NCBI GenBank assembly: GCA_947625045.1
Contig: CANQMW010000011.1
Coordinates: forward strand, 1 to 64,000
DNA: 64,000 nt
Source: an uncultured Oscillospiraceae bacterium
Lineage (GTDB): Bacteria; Bacillota; Clostridia; Oscillospirales; Oscillospiraceae
Direction of reading: 5' to 3'
Part shown: positions 61,598 through 64,000 of the stretch, one piece after another
Layout: each line of letters begins with the position of its first letter
Numbering within the stretch: position 1 is the stretch's first letter
Program-made: the position numbers and the translations under genes
Notes under the pieces: model-generated
Seen by the model: only the letters and a program-made list of their open reading frames with translations
What the model was told of the DNA's origin: nothing
Database searches by the model: none

Positions 61598-62284
61598 ATG
61601 CATATGGCAGATCACACCGGACACCGCCGGCGGATGCGGGAGCGTTTCATCCGCTACGGCCTGGACAATTTCGACGACCACAACGTGCTGGAGCTGCTGC
61701 TGTTCTATGCCGTGCCCCGGCAGGACACCAACGCCCTGGCCCATGACCTGCTGGAGGCCTTCGGCACCCTGGACGGGGTCTTCGACGCCTCTATCGACGC
61801 GCTCAAGAGCGTGAACGGCGTGGGGGACACGGCCGCGGCCCTCATCCACCTGGTGCCGGAGGCCGCCCGGCGGTACTTCATCTCCAAGGCCGGGCCCGGG
61901 GACATCCTGGCCGACAGCGAGGCGGCGGGGAAGTATCTGCTGCCCCGGTTCATGACCTGCCGGGACGAGACCATGTATCTCGTCTGCATGGACGCGAAGC
62001 TGAAGGTGCTGGACTGCCGCCCTGTAGCGGAGGGCAGCACCACCGCCGTCAGCGTGAACCTGCGGCGCGTCGCGCAGATCGCCCTGGGGCAGAACGCCTC
62101 CTGCGTGCTGCTGGCCCACAACCACACCAGCGGCATCGCCCTGCCCTCCCAGGAGGACGTGGCCGTGACGCTGCGCATCCGGGACCTGCTGGAACAGGTG
62201 GGCGTCACCCTGACGGACCATATCGTGGTGGCCGGGGACGATTTCGTCTCCATGGCCGACAGCGGCCTTTTGGCGCAGAAGTGA
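61598..62284 (+). CDS. radC: RadC family JAB/MPN protein
   Basis: This is a 228-residue protein. An N-terminal helix-hairpin-helix-like region (about 35-80) is followed by a JAMM/MPN+ metal motif, LLAHNHTSGIALPSQED (His-x-His-x10-Asp near residues 169-181). All metal ligands are present, so peptidase-like activity is possible. RadC's historical DNA-repair role is disputed. Start ATG at 61598 or 61604; the ribosome site is poor. Confidence 0.92.
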   Translation: MHMADHTGHRRRMRERFIRYGLDNFDDHNVLELLLFYAVPRQDTNALAHDLLEAFGTLDGVFDASIDALKSVNGVGDTAAALIHLVPEAARRYFISKAGPGDILADSEAAGKYLLPRFMTCRDETMYLVCMDAKLKVLDCRPVAEGSTTAVSVNLRRVAQIALGQNASCVLLAHNHTSGIALPSQEDVAVTLRIRDLLEQVGVTLTDHIVVAGDDFVSMADSGLLAQK

Positions 62285-62709
62285 GGAAAAATGCAAGCGA
62301 AGGGTGCCTCGCTGGCATACTGTCCGCCCGGTATGCAGAGCGCTGTGAAAAGTCCGGATTATGTTATATAATAAATTGAAACTATTTGTTGCTTTACACG
62401 TTACAAGAATTTGAAGAAATTGGTAAATTTGGCTGAAACCGTTGGGAAATCGCGATTCAACGGGTGTTGAAAGACCTGTTCAAAATGTTGATAACATTCT
62501 GCATTAGAAATGAAATAAAATATTATGTGAATTAAATTATCGCAGTTTCAGATGCGAAAGAACGGTTGAAACAAGGGGCTTTCCGCCCCTGGTCAAAAAT
62601 GGAAACAGGTATTCCGGCGGATGAAAATGCACGCTGCCGGGATGCAGATGGGCCGGAATTGCAAGACATAATACGATCTGTAATCGTGGGCCTATACAGA
62701 ACATTTCTG
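62285..62709 (+). other. A+T-rich spacer without a convincing gene
   Basis: About 425 bases hold no protein gene I can support. From 62340 to 62560 the composition is far more A+T-rich than the genes around it. It contains dyads (CCGTTG...CAACGG, 62439-62463, around AATCGCGATT) and several TTGAAA/TGAAAC repeats. A 6-base-stem hairpin, AGGGGC-TTTCC-GCCCCT, lies near 62575-62592. Possible untranslated RNA or degraded element. Confidence 0.6.
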
Positions 62710-62739
62710 TTGACTTCCCGGGGGGCTGTATGCTACAAT
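62710..62739 (+). promoter_or_regulatory. Promoter of tRNA-Thr
   Basis: -35 TTGACT (62710-62715), 18-bp spacer, -10 TACAAT (62734-62739), ending 15 bases before the tRNA. Confidence 0.8.
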
Positions 62740-62754
62740 ATGCGGGCGTGAAAC

Positions 62755-62830
62755 GCTAGTGTAGCTCAGTCGGTAGAGCAGCTGATTCGTAATCAGCAGG
62801 TCGCCAGTTCGAGTCTGGCCACTAGCTCCA
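62755..62830 (+). tRNA. tRNA-Thr (anticodon CGT)
   Basis: A full cloverleaf is visible: acceptor GCTAGTG/CACTAGC, D arm with AGCTCAGTCGGTAGAGC, anticodon stem CTGAT/ATCAG with loop TTCGTAA, and T arm GTTCGAGTC. CCA is encoded. Anticodon CGT reads ACG, a threonine codon. Confidence 0.97.
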
Positions 62831-62836
62831 ACGTCG

Positions 62837-62907
62837 AAAGGCTTCTGAAGATTTGAGGTCCTGGCAAGCCAGGCCCCCTCATCGGTCAGAAGCCTTTCTC
62901 CTTTTTT
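62837..62907. terminator. Terminator between tRNA-Thr and symporter gene
   Basis: The 12-bp outer stem AAAGGCTTCTGA/TCAGAAGCCTTT is followed by CTCCTTTTTT, with an inner stem CCTGGC/GCCAGG. It serves the tRNA and possibly the convergent symporter gene. Confidence 0.85.
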
Positions 62908-62925
62908 AGCCCTTTCACTTCATCT

Positions 62926-64000
62926 TTATGCCCTGCTTCTCAGGGTATCCACGTCCAGCATATCCAGCGAGCCGCCCAGGTCCGTCAGCGCCAGCTGCAG
63001 GCCAAACAGGTTCAGCGCCGTGGCGAGGAACTCCAGTATCACGTTCAGAGCCGTCATGATGGCCACCGCCTCCATGGGCATGCCCAGCTGGGTGAAAAGC
63101 AGCGTATAGCACGTCAGCGCCGCTCCCGGCACCGGCGGCGCCGCGATGGCCAGCATCACGGAGATGAAGAGCAGCGTCAGCAGCCACGCAGGGGTTATGG
63201 CCACGCCGTATGTCTCCGCCATGCACAGGCCTCCCACCAGAAACAGCACCGACGCGCCGGGCATGTATATGACCTGCCCCAGGGGGATACCGAAGCGGGT
63301 GATCTTATCGCTTATGCCCAGTTTCCTTTCGCAGCACTCCTGGTTGGTTGGATAAGCCGCCACGGCAGAGGCCGTGCTCAGGCCGATGAGGAAGGTGGGC
63401 ATGGTCTTTTTGAGAATGGTCATGGGCCCGACCTTCCACCGGACACACACCAGCGCCAGGTCACATGCCATCACTACCGCCGTGCCCAGGACCATAACGA
63501 GGATGATCTTATAGGACCGGGCCAGAAGCAGGAACTCGTCCCCCAAAAACATCTTGAAGACGCTGCCGAACACGAACACCGGGACCAGGGTACTGACCGC
63601 CTCCATGATGAGCTGGACCACGTAGTTGGACTGCTCCACGAAGGTGATCGTCACGGAGACCTTCTCCCCCAAAAGCAGCATCGCTATACCGATGAGCACC
63701 GCCACGAAAATGATCTGCAGGGGGTTGCCCTCCGTGAAGGGGGTGAAGAAGTTGGCCGGCACGATGTCCAGCACCATGTCCATCAGTTCCGTCGGGTCAA
63801 AGGCCTGTCCGCTCCCCGAGGTCACGGAGAAGAAGGGCAGCACGGCCGCCCCCGCGATGGTCGTGAGGACGACGGTGAGCAGGATGAACATGGCGATCAT
63901 CCGCTTGCCTATCCGCCCGAAGGAGACCACGTCGCCGATGCAGCAGATGCCCCATGTCACCGACAGGAATATCATGGGGCCGGATACGGCGGTGAGAAGG
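62926..64000 (-). CDS. Dicarboxylate/amino acid:cation symporter (DAACS family), partial
   Basis: The C-terminal 358 codons, open through the window end, belong to a glutamate/dicarboxylate-type Na+ or H+ symporter. The frame extends before the ATG at 63975 (TAVSGPMIFLSVTWGI), so the real start lies outside. Two hairpin regions and late helices show the family's TASAVAAYPTNQE and a PGASVLFLVGG segment. IAAPPVPGAAL stands where the family has a Gly/Pro-rich hairpin. Substrate not assignable. Confidence 0.9.
   Translation of the reverse strand, partial: LLTAVSGPMIFLSVTWGICCIGDVVSFGRIGKRMIAMFILLTVVLTTIAGAAVLPFFSVTSGSGQAFDPTELMDMVLDIVPANFFTPFTEGNPLQIIFVAVLIGIAMLLLGEKVSVTITFVEQSNYVVQLIMEAVSTLVPVFVFGSVFKMFLGDEFLLLARSYKIILVMVLGTAVVMACDLALVCVRWKVGPMTILKKTMPTFLIGLSTASAVAAYPTNQECCERKLGISDKITRFGIPLGQVIYMPGASVLFLVGGLCMAETYGVAITPAWLLTLLFISVMLAIAAPPVPGAALTCYTLLFTQLGMPMEAVAIMTALNVILEFLATALNLFGLQLALTDLGGSLDMLDVDTLRSRA

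Noticed and set aside
62566-62751. A 61-residue frame in the A+T-rich spacer
   Set aside because: It starts without a ribosome site, runs through the tRNA promoter and resembles no protein.

Overview
The window looks like chromosomal DNA from a high-G+C anaerobic member of the Bacillota (class Clostridia, probably Oscillospiraceae or a near relative). The reasons are a pyruvate:ferredoxin oxidoreductase of 1,187 residues, SLH-domain surface protein, YlmC/YmxH-type sporulation protein, DUF2975/DUF4173/DUF2812/DUF975 membrane families, a DAK2-Asp23 pair, consensus sigma-A promoters with 16-18 bp spacers, GGAGG ribosome sites, and G+C-rich genes broken by short A+T-rich regulatory spacers. The genus assignment is inference. 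I see no rRNA, CRISPR array, phage or complete insertion sequence.

Layout. 1-2.1 kb: the 3' end of pnp, a small membrane gene, and a divergent XRE regulator/TM2-protein pair. 2.1-6.2 kb (-): an ECF sigma factor operon with a membrane protein, an F420-glutamate-ligase-like protein and a two-gene ABC transporter. 6.3-11.7 kb (-): two FAD oxidoreductases, a small gene, a riboflavin transporter under an FMN riboswitch, and an aldolase-type PLP enzyme. 11.9-16.4 kb (+): lipoprotein, phosphoketolase, PrmA, HAD hydrolase. 16.5-17.7 kb (-): PadR/DUF2812. 17.8-24.3 kb (+): a LytTR/GHKL two-component pair, an M23 envelope peptidase and an SLH/SH3 surface protein. 24.4-26.4 kb (-): DAK2 and Asp23 proteins. 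26.7-33.3 kb (+): pyruvate:ferredoxin oxidoreductase, a TPR-like/RCC1-like membrane protein, and rpsF-ssb-rpsR.

33.3-37.6 kb (-): BlaI regulator, M56 sensor protease and two membrane glycosyltransferase-like proteins. 37.7-40.9 kb (-): three tandem DUF2975 paralogues, an XRE regulator and DUF4173. 41-42.2 kb: a palindromic repeat, a methyltransferase and YlmC. 42.2-49.7 kb (+): rpsB-tsf, plsC-like, a membrane protein with an apparent CTG start, an Mrp-type ATPase, and an OmpR/kinase/secreted-protein operon. 49.7-50.9 kb: a divergent XRE/secreted-protein pair. 50.9-55.1 kb (-): RidA, IlvA, DUF218 and ABC-F. 55.2-58.5 kb (-): a PBP and an FHA-FtsW fusion. 58.6-60.3 kb (+): NusG-II, Gx transporter, DUF975. 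60.4-62.3 kb: RodA and RadC, divergent. 62.3-64 kb: an A+T-rich spacer, tRNA-Thr(CGT) and a dicarboxylate/glutamate-type symporter that runs off the end.

The dominant theme is envelope synthesis and sensing. Several small regulators sit beside promoters that carry clear inverted or direct repeats. The least explained signal is a short A+T-rich motif, TTATGTNAAC, present nine times exactly and found only in or beside minus-strand genes.
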